Shown here piece by piece: positions 63,994 through 64,000 of a DNA stretch of 64,000 nt; the stretch's first letter is position 1; each line of letters begins with the position of its first letter. The position numbers and the translations under genes are program-made. Below the pieces are notes generated by a model. The model saw only the letters and a list, made by a program, of their open reading frames with translations. It had not been told where the DNA came from and ran no database searches. The stretch is taken from NCBI RefSeq assembly GCF_000316665.1, contig NC_019678.1, positions 992,001 through 1,056,000 of the forward strand. Direction: 5' to 3'. Origin of the DNA: Rivularia sp. PCC 7116 (GTDB lineage: Bacteria > Cyanobacteriota > Cyanobacteriia > Cyanobacteriales > Nostocaceae).

Positions 63994-64000
63994 ACTTTAA

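Noticed and set aside
1-64000. tRNA, rRNA, tmRNA or CRISPR array
   Set aside because: No cloverleaf with a T-loop, no rRNA core sequence and no regularly spaced direct repeats with unique spacers were seen; the tandem repeats have no spacers.

Overview
This window comes from a filamentous, probably heterocyst-forming cyanobacterium (Nostocales, with a Rivularia/Calothrix-like feel). The evidence is cyanophycin synthetase and cyanophycinase, a lumenal pentapeptide protein, an adjacent pair of flavodiiron genes of the flv3/flv1 type, PilJ/PilL (Hmp)-style motility chemotaxis genes, many HIP1 palindromes (GCGATCGC), AT-rich DNA and heptamer tandem repeats in almost every intergenic gap. The genus is inference; no marker RNA is present. 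I found no rRNA, tRNA, CRISPR array or intact prophage.

Layout. 1-8417: end of a CheW, a TPR-containing methyl-accepting protein and a giant CheA hybrid kinase, probably one motility/phototaxis operon. 8771-10981: prolyl oligopeptidase. 11051-13806: accessory patch with a GmrSD-like DUF262/DUF1524 restriction protein and a pseudogene broken by two in-frame stops. 13903-22185: amidase/glucosaminidase, dnaG, lumenal pentapeptide protein, yraN-like gene, a cyanobacterial unknown, queA and an exported TPR protein. 22468-32512: MEKHLA protein, REC-GAF-kinase, ridA with a fused pentapeptide remnant, Nudix, malQ, rodZ-like and rluB-like genes, DUF2993, cdsA and cbiT. 32609-35713: Ser/Thr kinase, esterase, tatA. 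35834-39576: cphA and cphB. 40171-46050: trmD, ispF, a family-5 binding lipoprotein, larB, a small membrane protein and argH. 46181-49517: small basic protein, Nudix, alpha/beta hydrolase, coaX. 49727-55608: a duplicated HEAT-repeat locus, one copy cut by a TGA, the other apparently cut near its 3' end by a TnpB element, followed by a zinc-ribbon/L7-L12-like protein. 55954-59510: flv3-like and flv1-like genes. 59743-63993: PD-(D/E)XK-like protein, PA-IL-like lectin, Arg-rich secreted protein, AraC regulator, small membrane proteins.

How the genes work together. The chemotaxis genes form a signalling array for type IV pilus motility. cphA and cphB make and break down cyanophycin, and argH makes the arginine it stores. 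The flavodiiron pair is expected to reduce O2 with NAD(P)H. rodZ-like, cdsA, amidase and tatA genes are envelope functions. The most unusual signals are small repeats sitting inside genes: a 42-bp palindrome in frame within tnpB with a sister copy outside it, a 30-bp dispersed repeat in frame within a HEAT protein, and an 84-bp tandem repeat in cheA. Heptamer repeats also run up to the start codons of housekeeping genes.
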